Position numbers and translations under genes: made by a program. This document shows, one piece after another, positions 1 to 8,817 of a stretch of 64,000 nucleotides of DNA. Within the stretch, counting starts at the first letter, position 1; every line of letters starts with the position of its first letter. The notes beneath the pieces were generated by a model. That model was given only the letters and a program-made list of their open reading frames with translations. It did not search any database and was not told the DNA's origin. This stretch comes from Firm-13 sp037143795 (lineage in GTDB: Bacteria > Bacillota > Clostridia > Saccharofermentanales > Saccharofermentanaceae): contig JBAWXZ010000001.1 of NCBI GenBank assembly GCA_037143795.1, positions 62,001 to 126,000 of the forward strand. The letters are read 5' to 3'.

Positions 1-1228
1 CGGTCGGTTCCTGGAACAGACGAAGTCCGAATTCAGGTGCAATAGCGTATATGTGGTCAAAGATGTCGGATTGAACATTCTCATAGGGAATCCAATCCGT
101 CTCAGATGTAAAAGCACATATTTCCATTGGCAGTCCGCGGTTTTCTGCAGGGAGCTGCCGCACAAGAATTGTCATATCTTCACGGATTTTCGGAATGTTG
201 GATAGATACTTTTCAATATAAACGCGGAATACACCAATGTTGGTTAGTTTCTGGCGCCTGCTTACAGAAGAAATGTCCGGTCCCTGCTTTGTGCGGTTTC
301 TCTCAAATTCTTTCTTTTTTTCATTAATATAGGATTTCAGATATTCTATTTTCGAAAACGCAGCCAGCATCTCCTCGGAACAGAACGAGATACTGGACAT
401 GTCAATGTAAAATGCCCGTTTGATGCGTCTGGAGCCGGAAAGCTTCATGCTGCGCCAGTTTTTGAATGAGTCTGAAACCAGGGCATATGCCGGAACCGAT
501 GTAGTCGTATTGTCGAAATTTTCAACTCTTACGGAAATAAGCGAAATATCCGTCACAATACCGTCAACAGTGAATCGGGGCATCTCTATCCAGTCGCCGA
601 TACGGATCATGTCATCTGTGGTGAGCTGAATCCCTGCAACAAAACCAAGTATGGAATCTTTGAAAATAATGCTGATGACAGCCGTAAATGCGCCGATTCC
701 GCTCAGGAGTACAAGCGGGCTTTCATTTATCCATTTAGAAACAATTACAATCACAAAGACAATGACGATAATTATCTCAATGACCTGGAGGAAACTCTTT
801 ATCGGTCGCTTTTTAGAAACTTCATGAGTGCGGTATACATCATCTATGATACTGAGCGCCGCATCCAGAATTGCAATCAAAAGAATAATTACGTATATAG
901 TCACCGCATGTGAGACCCAGGATTCGGCTTTGCCAAATGCGGAAGAAAACAAGCTTATAACAAAAGGGGAAATCAAATGAATTATTCGTGACAGGAGCCG
1001 ATGTTTTTTAAGAAATGCAAAGATATGACGTTTGCTGTTCTTTGTTATTCGATAAAACAGACTGAGTATGACCCATCGGCCAAATAATTCAAGGGCGATA
1101 CAAATCAGGATTATAAATGCCGCAAGTATTGTATAGTACAGCGGATTTACCATTTTATCGGGAATTCCCAATTTATATAAAATATCCAAAATTAATTTTT
1201 GTACTATATCTACGAAAAATTCACTCAT
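1..1228 (-). CDS. YbdG-type MscS mechanosensitive channel (partial, C-terminus beyond left edge)
   Basis: This gene runs off the left edge of the window; about 409 codons are present, read from the ATG at 1226-1228 behind a GGAGG at 1236-1240. The protein begins MSEFFVDIVQ and has several hydrophobic segments in its first 190 residues. A pore-like helix rich in Gly/Ala follows, then the soluble MscS beta domain with GDWIEMP, RVENFDNTTTSVP, SDSFKNW and a Gly-Ser-Arg-Arg motif. This string closely resembles the YbdG/MscM subgroup of the MscS family, which opens under membrane tension to release solutes during hypo-osmotic shock. The family function is established; the subgroup is inferred from motif similarity. 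It is transcribed away from the lipoprotein gene at 1435, with a 206-base gap that holds no promoter I can call with confidence. Confidence 0.85.
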   Translation of the reverse strand, partial: MSEFFVDIVQKLILDILYKLGIPDKMVNPLYYTILAAFIILICIALELFGRWVILSLFYRITKNSKRHIFAFLKKHRLLSRIIHLISPFVISLFSSAFGKAESWVSHAVTIYVIILLIAILDAALSIIDDVYRTHEVSKKRPIKSFLQVIEIIIVIVFVIVIVSKWINESPLVLLSGIGAFTAVISIIFKDSILGFVAGIQLTTDDMIRIGDWIEMPRFTVDGIVTDISLISVRVENFDNTTTSVPAYALVSDSFKNWRSMKLSGSRRIKRAFYIDMSSISFCSEEMLAAFSKIEYLKSYINEKKKEFERNRTKQGPDISSVSRRQKLTNIGVFRVYIEKYLSNIPKIREDMTILVRQLPAENRGLPMEICAFTSETDWIPYENVQSDIFDHIYAIAPEFGLRLFQEPT

Positions 1229-1434
1229 AAGTTAACCTCCGGGAAATAGCATGAATAAGAATTATAATAATCATATCAAAGTTATCACGAATTGGTAGTT
1301 GATTATACATCAAAAAAACCTTATCATTAGGATAAGTTAGTAACGTTATATAGTCAGTTTGCCAAAATTTGTCATGAAAAACTTGTTATTGGTTGAATCA
1401 GCAATTCTTTATGCAAAGAAGTAGGAGGACATGT

Positions 1435-1965
1435 ATGAAAAAGTTTGTAAAAGTTCTTTCTGTTGCTGTAATAGTTGGTTTGCTCTTTACTCTTGGCGGA
1501 TGCGGTTCAATCGCCAAGAAAATAACTGACGAAGCCAAGACAAAAATATCGGAACAACTGGATGAGACGACAGATGAGAACAGTGACAATACGGAAGACA
1601 CGCAAGCAGATGCAGATAACACGGATTCCACGAAAAAAGACTCAACAGCCATTACAACTTCGGAAGGAAAAGGAATGGACTGGCCTACAAAGAATATGGG
1701 GGATATCACTCCGGTTACCTGTAAAATCACCGCTGTATTTACTGACGGTTCATCCGGTTCCGTAACTTTTGAAGGAATGAAGCCAGGCGAAGCGGATGAT
1801 TATCTTGCTGAATTTGATTCAAAGGGTTTCACGAACGGCATGATTACCAAAGATTCGGACGGAATATTTTTTATTAAGACCAATGAGGCCGGTGATTCCA
1901 TCTGGTTCAGCTATGCTCCCGATGGAACGGGTCTGATAACATATACACCTGCTGCAACAAAGTGA
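1435..1965 (+). CDS. Small secreted lipoprotein, function unknown
   Basis: The 176-residue product starts at the ATG at 1435, seven bases after a strong AGGAGG at 1423-1428; an upstream TTG in frame at 1393 lacks such a site. It has a lipoprotein signal: two lysines, a hydrophobic stretch and a lipobox L-G-G-C with the cysteine at residue 23. An acidic, Asp/Glu/Thr-rich linker (about residues 40-85) separates it from a compact C-terminal domain of about 90 residues with KNMGDITPVTCKITAVFTDG, resembling small clostridial lipoproteins of unknown role (DUF6591-like, not verified). It is probably anchored on the outer face of the membrane. It is a single-gene unit closed by the terminator at 1992-2021. 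Confidence 0.8.
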   Translation: MKKFVKVLSVAVIVGLLFTLGGCGSIAKKITDEAKTKISEQLDETTDENSDNTEDTQADADNTDSTKKDSTAITTSEGKGMDWPTKNMGDITPVTCKITAVFTDGSSGSVTFEGMKPGEADDYLAEFDSKGFTNGMITKDSDGIFFIKTNEAGDSIWFSYAPDGTGLITYTPAATK

Positions 1966-1991
1966 GGTTTTTGCTGATTTATGGTAGAATA

Positions 1992-2021
1992 AAGAGTGCC
2001 GCCAAACGGCACTCTTTTTTT
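1992..2021 (+). terminator. Rho-independent terminator of the lipoprotein gene
   Basis: A ten-base-pair GC-rich stem (AAGAGTGCCG pairing with CGGCACTCTT, loop CCAAA) is followed directly by a run of seven T. It lies 26 bases after the lipoprotein stop codon. Confidence 0.9.
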
Positions 2022-2083
2022 CTGCTGAATTTCTGCTGATATACTATTCATTTACAATAATTAATCTTATGCGAGGGTAAATC

Positions 2084-3253
2084 ATGATATCTTTACTCAT
2101 TCATATGTTCGTGAAGGACAGCGATAATTTAAACGATGCGAGAGTTCGAATCCGGTATGGCAAGTTTGCGAGTATCGTTGGCATGATATGTAATATAATA
2201 CTTTTTGCCGGTAAGCTTTCTGTAGGTGTTCTCTCCGGAAGTATAGCTATAGTATCCGACTCCTTCAACAATCTGTCAGATGCAGCTACCTGTTTTATTA
2301 ACCTGTTTGGATTTTTCCTTTCAGGTAAGCCGGCAGATAAGGATCATCCTTTTGGACATGGCCGGATAGAATATATTACGGGACTGATTATGTCCTTTCT
2401 TATTGTGCTGATTGGTTTTGAATTTTTGCGTACCTCAATTGATCGAATCATACATCCGACAGTCCTGACATTTTCGCCGGTTATGGCCGGAGTTCTTTTA
2501 GGATCAATACTTGTAAAGGCATGGATGTACTTTTTTTATGTTCGGGTCGGCAAAAGAATTAGCTCACAGACAATAATAGCAGCGTCTGTTGACAGTTATT
2601 CGGATATTGCCATAACACTTGTAACACTCATTTCCCTGCTTATATCAGTATACTTCAAAATTACAATTGACGGTTATGTTGGTGTGGGAGTATCAATATT
2701 TGTGCTGTATGCGGGATACACTGTAGCCAAGGATGCCCTGAGTCCTTTATTGGGCAATGAACCGGATCCGACTATCGTCGAGAGTTTAAAGGAACTTCTT
2801 ACGACTGATAAAAATGTATTGGGCGTACATGATGTTATCGTACATGATTATGGACCCGGTCGTATGATTGCATCCGCTCACGTTGAGGTCAGTTCAACAA
2901 GCAATTTTATGGAAATCCATGATGAGGTTGACCTTTTGGAAAAAAGTATCGGTGAAAAAATGCATATTCCGATCACGATTCACATGGATCCGATTGATAT
3001 GGATGATTCTTCGACAAAGGAAATACGAAACAGCATTACACAGATTGTGAATTTGCTTTCAGATAAGCTTTCTATTCACGATTTTCGAATGGTAACAGGT
3101 AAAACACACACCAACCTCATATTCGATATTGCCGTTCCTTTTGAATATGATTTGTCGGATGAAGAAATCCGGGACAAAATCCAGGATGAACTGACAAAAT
3201 TATATCCCACGCTGTTTTATCTTGTTATTCAATTTGACAGAAGTTTTCTTTGA
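2084..3253 (+). CDS. Cation diffusion facilitator (CDF) family metal exporter
   Basis: The 389-residue protein has the CDF layout: six hydrophobic helices within residues 25-220, then a cytoplasmic domain of the ferredoxin-like CDF type. Helix 2 carries SDSFNNLSD and the following loop carries the family signature HPFGHGRIEY. Helix 5 carries DSYSD. The intramembrane metal site would therefore be N-x-x-x-D in helix 2 and D-x-x-x-D in helix 5, the pattern described for Mn-type CDF proteins, rather than the H-x-x-x-D of the zinc type. It should export a divalent cation in exchange for protons. The C-terminal part (residues about 300-389) holds a second small alpha/beta module beyond the usual domain. 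The ATG at 2084 follows GAGGG at 2072-2076. Confidence 0.88.
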   Translation: MISLLIHMFVKDSDNLNDARVRIRYGKFASIVGMICNIILFAGKLSVGVLSGSIAIVSDSFNNLSDAATCFINLFGFFLSGKPADKDHPFGHGRIEYITGLIMSFLIVLIGFEFLRTSIDRIIHPTVLTFSPVMAGVLLGSILVKAWMYFFYVRVGKRISSQTIIAASVDSYSDIAITLVTLISLLISVYFKITIDGYVGVGVSIFVLYAGYTVAKDALSPLLGNEPDPTIVESLKELLTTDKNVLGVHDVIVHDYGPGRMIASAHVEVSSTSNFMEIHDEVDLLEKSIGEKMHIPITIHMDPIDMDDSSTKEIRNSITQIVNLLSDKLSIHDFRMVTGKTHTNLIFDIAVPFEYDLSDEEIRDKIQDELTKLYPTLFYLVIQFDRSFL

Positions 3254-3315
3254 ACGATCACAATGCAGGACTGAATTGAAGGGTTTACAGGTCGGTGGAT
3301 TTGACAAAATCTGCG

Positions 3316-3324
3316 TGATATAAT
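3316..3324 (+). promoter_or_regulatory. Probable extended -10 promoter of the LTA-synthase-like gene
   Basis: TGATATAAT matches an extended -10 element (TGnTATAAT) exactly, about 50 bases before the GTG start at 3374. A TTGACA at 3301-3306 lies only 12 bases from the -10, too close for a normal -35, so recognition probably rests on the extended -10. Confidence 0.5.
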
Positions 3325-3373
3325 GATCATCGTTTGACCGGCAAGTTATTGGATTGAAAAGGGAAGTGAATAA

Positions 3374-5917
3374 GTGGCATATTTTTCAAAAAGTAAAATC
3401 ATTCGATTTTGCAAGAATATTTTCTCTTGCATTCAACGTGCCGATCATTTCTGTCTCAGGTACAAATTGTACCAGTGGCTATGTATTGTGCTGTTTTCCG
3501 TTATAACAATTCTTCTGCTTAAAAGCTACAACATTACGGAAACGAAGACTAATTATACGAATACAGTTGCGGCGAATTCAATTCGACTGAGTCAGGGTAC
3601 TCCTATTGCTTTTACCTTTGAAGCCCAGCATGGGAATCTGGCATCTTTTCGCCTTTATAAAGACGTGTCGCATACACGTCTGTCAGCTTCGGATGAAGCA
3701 ACCGTTACGATTCTATCATCTGAAGGGGACCAGATCCTGTCGACACAGGTTTACCTTTATCATCCGAGCAGAAACTATATAGTAGTAAACTGCGCCAATG
3801 TATCATTAACAAAAGGGGAAAAATACACAGTAATTTTCCAGATATCAGAGTTTGCCGACGGATCGACATTTTATCTGGCTTCTCATGAGACGAATACATT
3901 CGGTTCGATGACAAGTGATACAATTTCAGGCGATTTGCCGATAGGTTTGAGTTTGCTGCCTAATATAGCATATTCATATAGTGTTATGTCTTATTCACAT
4001 ATGATCCCCCATGTGCTGCTGTTTTTCTTTATCCTGGTTGGTTTGTTTTTTACTAAATTCATGGATAGGCGTTGGATTAAGGAAGCCTACCGCGGAGGCT
4101 TTATATGTACCCTGATATATCTTACTCAGGAGATATTGAACATTTCAAGGGCTGATCCAATGCAGCTGCTGTTTCCGTTTACAGCGCACCACTATTTCGT
4201 ATTATTTGCCGGACTTCTGATTATAGTACTTTTCTATTTTTTGTTTTATGCAATCATCGGAAATGGTACAATTGCAATTATGATAACCGGATTTCTTGGA
4301 TTGATGGCTGGTTACACCAATCATATGAAAATTGTCATGCGCGGAGATCCGGCGATGCCCTGGGATCTGTTTTCTGCAGGTATGGCGGCTAAAATATCGA
4401 CAAAGTACAAATTTCAAATTACCCAGCGATTTGTAGTATCCATATTAATGATTGCAATGATATTGCTGCTTATCCGTCTAACCCACACTCCGTTTATCCG
4501 CGGTCTGAAGAAAAGAATTATCGCTGTTCTGTGTTCCGCACTTTTATTAGCGGGTTTTGTATTCGGTGTAGTGTTTAACAAAAGCCTTCTGGAAAGCATG
4601 GATGTCTCCTACGAACTTTTTCCGCCGCTCCAAAGTTATAATGAAAATGGAACCATGTTTGCATTGGCTCTTCAGTTAAACCATCTCACAATCAGCGGCG
4701 GAGAAAACAACACGGTTGCCGCTACGGAAGACATAATTGCCGCGTATGTTGATCTTGCAAAGAAGGAAGGCCTGGACAAGGCCGCAGCGGCAAATGCGTC
4801 AATAAAACCTAATGTAATCTGCATTATGAGCGAGTCTTTTACCGATCTGAATGAAATCAGGAATTTAGAGACGACCGATGAGGTACTGCCTTTCTATAAT
4901 TCTTTAAAAAGTGAATCCATGTACGGAGATCTGGAAGTATCTGTTTTCGGAGGCGGTACATGCAATACTGAGTTCGAATTTCTGACAGGCTATTCCGTAA
5001 AAAGTCTTCTGGCCGGTTCTTCCGTTTATACTTTCTATGTAAAACATCCGCTTGATGCAATGCCGCAGATCTTCAAGGACCAGGGATACAAGTCACTGGC
5101 CATACATCCTTTCGATTCGGCCTGGTGGGGCAGGGCGGATGCTTATCCTCTTTTGGGATTTGATCAGTTTATCAGCGATGTGGATTTTGTAAATCCGCAT
5201 ATTGTACGCGAATATATCAGCGATAAATCTGCCTTCGAACGTGTTATCAGCGAATTTGAAAATAAGGAAGAAGGAAAGCCGCTTTTTACTTTCCTGGTTA
5301 CCATGCAAAACCATGCGGATTATACGGAATATTGGGACAATCAGGCATACAATATTAAAATTACGAATTTTCCGGAGAACTCGTTCCCCTGTACGGAGCA
5401 CTATTTGTCCCTCCTGCGGGAATCCGATGATGCATTAAAGGAACTCGTTACTTATTTCAAGTCGGTTGATGAGCCAACGATTATAGTATTATTCGGGGAC
5501 CATAAACCATTTCTTGATACAACCCTGTACAGCACGCTTCTTGGTGAGGACATGTCTTTGCTTACAGCAAGAGAGTCATTGCCGCTTTATACAACGCCCT
5601 ATATGATATGGGCAAATTATGACATACAAACGGGCAATACCGGAATAACGAGTCCGAATCTTCTCGGGCAGACGGTTCTTGATCTTGCCGGTATTGTATC
5701 CCCGGATGAACGCGCATGCCTTAAGGTTTTAAAGAATAAAATTTCCGCAGTAAGTGCCGTTGCTGTTTTTGATAAAGATGAAACAGCGTATACAAGGGAT
5801 GATACTCTTCCGGTTGATATAGCGAAATTATTAGATGATTATGAGTTTATTCAATATGGTAAACTCTTTTTGGAGAATGAAGCTCCGGCTGCTTCCGTGA
5901 GTTCATCAACCGGTTGA
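3374..5917 (+). CDS. LTA-synthase-like sulfatase-family phosphoglycerol transferase
   Basis: The 847-residue protein starts at GTG 3374, behind GGGAAGTG. It has one N-terminal membrane helix (about residues 33-53), an extracytoplasmic beta-rich insert (about 60-205), a block of several membrane helices (about 210-400) with the family phrase MRGDPAMPWDLF, and an outer sulfatase-fold domain from about residue 478. Catalytic features expected of LTA synthases are visible: the metal ligand in IMSESFTDL, the nucleophile Thr in GGGTCNTEFE (about residue 528), a His in MQNHADY (about 643) and FGDHKPF (about 706). It probably transfers phosphoglycerol from phosphatidylglycerol to lipoteichoic acid or another envelope glycan. 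The long outer insert between helix 1 and the other helices is unusual for classical LtaS. A 88-base gap separates it from the sensor cassette. Confidence 0.85.
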   Translation: MAYFSKSKIIRFCKNIFSCIQRADHFCLRYKLYQWLCIVLFSVITILLLKSYNITETKTNYTNTVAANSIRLSQGTPIAFTFEAQHGNLASFRLYKDVSHTRLSASDEATVTILSSEGDQILSTQVYLYHPSRNYIVVNCANVSLTKGEKYTVIFQISEFADGSTFYLASHETNTFGSMTSDTISGDLPIGLSLLPNIAYSYSVMSYSHMIPHVLLFFFILVGLFFTKFMDRRWIKEAYRGGFICTLIYLTQEILNISRADPMQLLFPFTAHHYFVLFAGLLIIVLFYFLFYAIIGNGTIAIMITGFLGLMAGYTNHMKIVMRGDPAMPWDLFSAGMAAKISTKYKFQITQRFVVSILMIAMILLLIRLTHTPFIRGLKKRIIAVLCSALLLAGFVFGVVFNKSLLESMDVSYELFPPLQSYNENGTMFALALQLNHLTISGGENNTVAATEDIIAAYVDLAKKEGLDKAAAANASIKPNVICIMSESFTDLNEIRNLETTDEVLPFYNSLKSESMYGDLEVSVFGGGTCNTEFEFLTGYSVKSLLAGSSVYTFYVKHPLDAMPQIFKDQGYKSLAIHPFDSAWWGRADAYPLLGFDQFISDVDFVNPHIVREYISDKSAFERVISEFENKEEGKPLFTFLVTMQNHADYTEYWDNQAYNIKITNFPENSFPCTEHYLSLLRESDDALKELVTYFKSVDEPTIIVLFGDHKPFLDTTLYSTLLGEDMSLLTARESLPLYTTPYMIWANYDIQTGNTGITSPNLLGQTVLDLAGIVSPDERACLKVLKNKISAVSAVAVFDKDETAYTRDDTLPVDIAKLLDDYEFIQYGKLFLENEAPAASVSSSTG

Positions 5918-6005
5918 TTTCCTGACTGATACGGTGCCTCTGTTCGCATTACTCTATTTACGTTATAATATATTCCATATGGTTTTCAAGTAGGAGGAAT
6001 AGGCA

Positions 6006-6686
6006 ATGTCTTTTCAAGCTGATCAACAAAAAGGATCTGAATCTTCGTCTGCAGTTTTGAAAATAATCGTGCTTACGCTTTTTGCTGTTGTAACTGCTAT
6101 TGTAGCCGTTTCTTTTGCTGCCAATCACATGCGCATCGGATTCGAAAAAGAATACAGGACGCAGGTCAATTTAAAAACGGAGCAGCTTGCCGCGGCGAGT
6201 TCACTTCTGATAAATGGTGATGAGATTGCAGCGGATCCGGCAAAGGCTCAGACAAAGTATGCGAACGTACTGCCCGCAATTATGATAGATTCTATGGAAA
6301 AGAATCAGAGCCGTAAGCTTTACGCCTTATACTCTTACAGCGGCGGTGCTTTGACTTTACTGTTGAAAAGCAGCGACAGCGGTCTTATGGCTTCTGAGAT
6401 ACCCATATCCGGGTGGTTGACTTTAGGGATAACAAATCCTTATATCATTGATAAGAACGGGCAGCACACGGTTCTTACACCAATAAGGGATAGTCAGAAC
6501 AAGGTTGTAGGTTTGTTTGAAATGTCTTCAACCTATGCATTTTTGGATGTGTACGGGAATGCTGTTGAACGAAGGGTGCTGATGAGTGTTCTTGTGGCAG
6601 TTACTGCCGGTATTTCTCTTTTTTCACTGCAGTATTTGATTCCGGGAATTTTCCGCTTAGCAAGACGCAGAGGGGTAAGATACTGA
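6006..6686 (+). CDS. Membrane-anchored sensor-only protein, function unknown
   Basis: The 226-residue product begins at ATG 6006 behind AGGAGG (5993-5998). It has two membrane helices, about residues 17-38 and 192-215, enclosing an extracytoplasmic domain of about 150 residues. That domain resembles a Cache/PAS-like sensor, with the phrases PYIIDKNGQHTVLTPI and DSQNKVVGLFEMSS typical of such folds. The tail after helix 2 is only a few basic residues, so there is no kinase, cyclase or methyl-acceptor output. It ends one base before the start of the next gene, whose N-terminus has a sensor of the same design, so the two are probably translated together and may form a complex. I do not recognise a named family. 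Confidence 0.72.
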   Translation: MSFQADQQKGSESSSAVLKIIVLTLFAVVTAIVAVSFAANHMRIGFEKEYRTQVNLKTEQLAAASSLLINGDEIAADPAKAQTKYANVLPAIMIDSMEKNQSRKLYALYSYSGGALTLLLKSSDSGLMASEIPISGWLTLGITNPYIIDKNGQHTVLTPIRDSQNKVVGLFEMSSTYAFLDVYGNAVERRVLMSVLVAVTAGISLFSLQYLIPGIFRLARRRGVRY

Positions 6687-6687
6687 T

Positions 6688-8817
6688 ATGAGGAATTTCT
6701 TTCTTTCAAGTTTGACGACGCCGCCGAGGGATAACAAGTCTCTGGCAGCCCAGCTTGGTTATTGTTTTGTTGTCATACTCATTATTCTTATTGTAATATC
6801 GATGACAATTACATCTGCCTATACTTCCGTGCTTGAGCAGGATCGATCGGATGCCCTGCAAACTACTGCCGTTACATCTGCTCTTGCAATTTCTCACACA
6901 GCCCTGCAGGAGGGAATGAAGTACCCGATGCCGGCAAGTACATATATCATCAGCGGACATATTTATGCTTATATCGTTAATATATATACAAAAGCAGGGA
7001 ATTCTTTCCTTAGAGTGTACACTTCTACTCCTGCCGATACTACTTCTTCCAATCAATATACCCTTGACGGCGCAGGGGATGAATACCGCAAGGCTTTCGA
7101 AATGCAGGAAGTTGTTGTTACCTCAAGGTCTGACAAAACAGGCAGTTATGTGGCAGGCGTTGCACCTGTCATTGGTGTTGAAGGAACAGTATCAGGGCTT
7201 GTGGAGGTCCTGATGCCGGAATCGGATTTTCACGCGGCTGAACATGGATTGTCTTTGTCATGGATTTTTACAATGTTTTCCATCGCGGCAGCTTTATCAA
7301 TAATTTATTTTGAAACACACAAACTGCTTACAACTATGCTTGGCCAACCGGACCGCCAGCTGCCGAAGATCATACGTTACGGCTTATCCGGGTGTCAGTC
7401 CATTTCATTCTTTTCTGCGATGGCATGCTCCATGCCGCCGCTTGTAATCGCATCCTATATATTATCGGCTTCCAAATCGTGGGATCTTCCATCGAATATT
7501 CCTGCCGCAGCCGTTATTCTTTTTGGAGGCTTCTTGTTTGCATCGGGATTTTTTGGCTTCAGCACGCTTCGTATGCTGTTTGTCAGAAGGTTTACTACGA
7601 GAATATCTCTGATAATATCGATTTTTGCAGCTTTTGTGCTGCTGCTCGTTTCCTCTGTCTTTTCAAATATCTATTTATATCTTCTCCTTCTTCTGCCAAC
7701 CGGATTCTGTCTTGGGATGGTGTTTTATTTCCAGAGGGAGTATCGGATATATGCAAGCCGTTTAGGATATGACGAATTCAGTGAACGTGTAATTCATAAT
7801 ACTCAATATGCAGGGTATCTTCTTGGCGCATGTGTCGGTGCTGTTTTGTCAGGAATTATCTTTGAACGATTCGGACTTCTTGCCGTATCGGTCATCTGCG
7901 GAAGTATTCTGCTGATTGTCGGAATTCAGGCACTTTTATTCGTCCAGCATTGCCCGCCGTCTTCCAGCCCTCCGCTGCATCTTCCGAATTTCCTTTATGC
8001 TTTGACCAGCAAAAAATCCGGTACTTTTATTTGGAGCTGCATAACTACATCAGGAGTACAGCTTGCATTTTATTTTATTTTTCTTCCATTCTTCCTGAAT
8101 AGACTTGGGCTTTCCCTTGCTACTATCTCATTTTATTTTTTACTGTTCTCATTCGTCGGAAGTATCCTGGTAAAATCACTTCTGAAGCTTTTCCCGAACA
8201 GACTGAATATGCAGGGACGTATTTTGATTTCAGCAATTTTGCAGGTGGCCGGTCTGCTTGTCCTGTCGCTCATGCCGACTGCAAAGGCTCTGGTGCTAAC
8301 GGTAATTTTGATGGGTGCCGCATTGGGGCTGCATGAATTTCGTTTGCTGGATTTCTATAAAGAAATGATCCGCGAAGACAAACAAGCACTGGCACGGGAA
8401 ATACTGGAACGTGGTTTCGCAGGCGGGGTTATTCTCGGTTCTGTCGGTTACGGTCTGCTTTTCCTTTTTGAAAATATGCGGCTGGCTCTTTTGCTTTTCA
8501 CCTTAGTGATGGCGGTGCTTCTGTTTGCCTATCCATTGGTTACACTTCTTTACACACCCGTTCGGCCAAACAGCCCTGTTTCGCATCAGGAACCGCCTTT
8601 CAACGGGCCGGGAGACCCGTTTGCCCAATATCAGGAAGTCCCGGATTATGGGAATCCGCAGCAGCACAATGGTATGACAAGTCCTCCTGCGGAAAATGAT
8701 TATCAGGCAGAGTACCCCGGACAAGAGACACAATTTTACAATGAAAACCGGCTTTACGGCCAAAATCGATTTAATACCGGCAATCCGGACGAGAGGGAGG
8801 GGGATAATCGCAGATGA
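6688..8817 (+). CDS. Fusion of an extracytoplasmic sensor domain to an MFS-like 12-helix membrane domain
   Basis: The 709-residue protein starts at ATG 6688, just after the stop of the preceding gene. Residues about 21-45 form a membrane helix; residues about 46-185 form an outer sensor-like domain (DEYRKAFEMQEVVVTSRSDK, then SYVAGVAPVIGVEGTVSGLV, a Cache/PAS-like pattern). About twelve hydrophobic helices follow between residues 190 and 630, with loops and the segment GYLLGACVGAVLSGIIFERF that resemble a major facilitator. The C-terminal 80 residues are hydrophilic and rich in Pro, Gln, Asn and Gly. It may be a transporter gated by the sensor, or a receptor that uses an MFS scaffold. It overlaps the next gene by four bases (ATGA), so the three genes 6006-9560 form one coupled unit. 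Confidence 0.7.
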   Translation: MRNFFLSSLTTPPRDNKSLAAQLGYCFVVILIILIVISMTITSAYTSVLEQDRSDALQTTAVTSALAISHTALQEGMKYPMPASTYIISGHIYAYIVNIYTKAGNSFLRVYTSTPADTTSSNQYTLDGAGDEYRKAFEMQEVVVTSRSDKTGSYVAGVAPVIGVEGTVSGLVEVLMPESDFHAAEHGLSLSWIFTMFSIAAALSIIYFETHKLLTTMLGQPDRQLPKIIRYGLSGCQSISFFSAMACSMPPLVIASYILSASKSWDLPSNIPAAAVILFGGFLFASGFFGFSTLRMLFVRRFTTRISLIISIFAAFVLLLVSSVFSNIYLYLLLLLPTGFCLGMVFYFQREYRIYASRLGYDEFSERVIHNTQYAGYLLGACVGAVLSGIIFERFGLLAVSVICGSILLIVGIQALLFVQHCPPSSSPPLHLPNFLYALTSKKSGTFIWSCITTSGVQLAFYFIFLPFFLNRLGLSLATISFYFLLFSFVGSILVKSLLKLFPNRLNMQGRILISAILQVAGLLVLSLMPTAKALVLTVILMGAALGLHEFRLLDFYKEMIREDKQALAREILERGFAGGVILGSVGYGLLFLFENMRLALLLFTLVMAVLLFAYPLVTLLYTPVRPNSPVSHQEPPFNGPGDPFAQYQEVPDYGNPQQHNGMTSPPAENDYQAEYPGQETQFYNENRLYGQNRFNTGNPDEREGDNRR

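Noticed and set aside
1310..1345. Short inverted repeat CTTAT/ATAAG before the lipoprotein gene
   Set aside because: Five base pairs in AT-rich DNA are expected by chance and no promoter hexamer pair is aligned with it.
2140..2155. GAGTTCGAATCCGG resembling a tRNA T-arm
   Set aside because: It lies inside the CDF coding sequence and no acceptor, D or anticodon arm surrounds it.
3301..3324. TTGACA and TATAAT together as a classical promoter
   Set aside because: The spacer is only 12 bases; the site is kept only as an extended -10 element.
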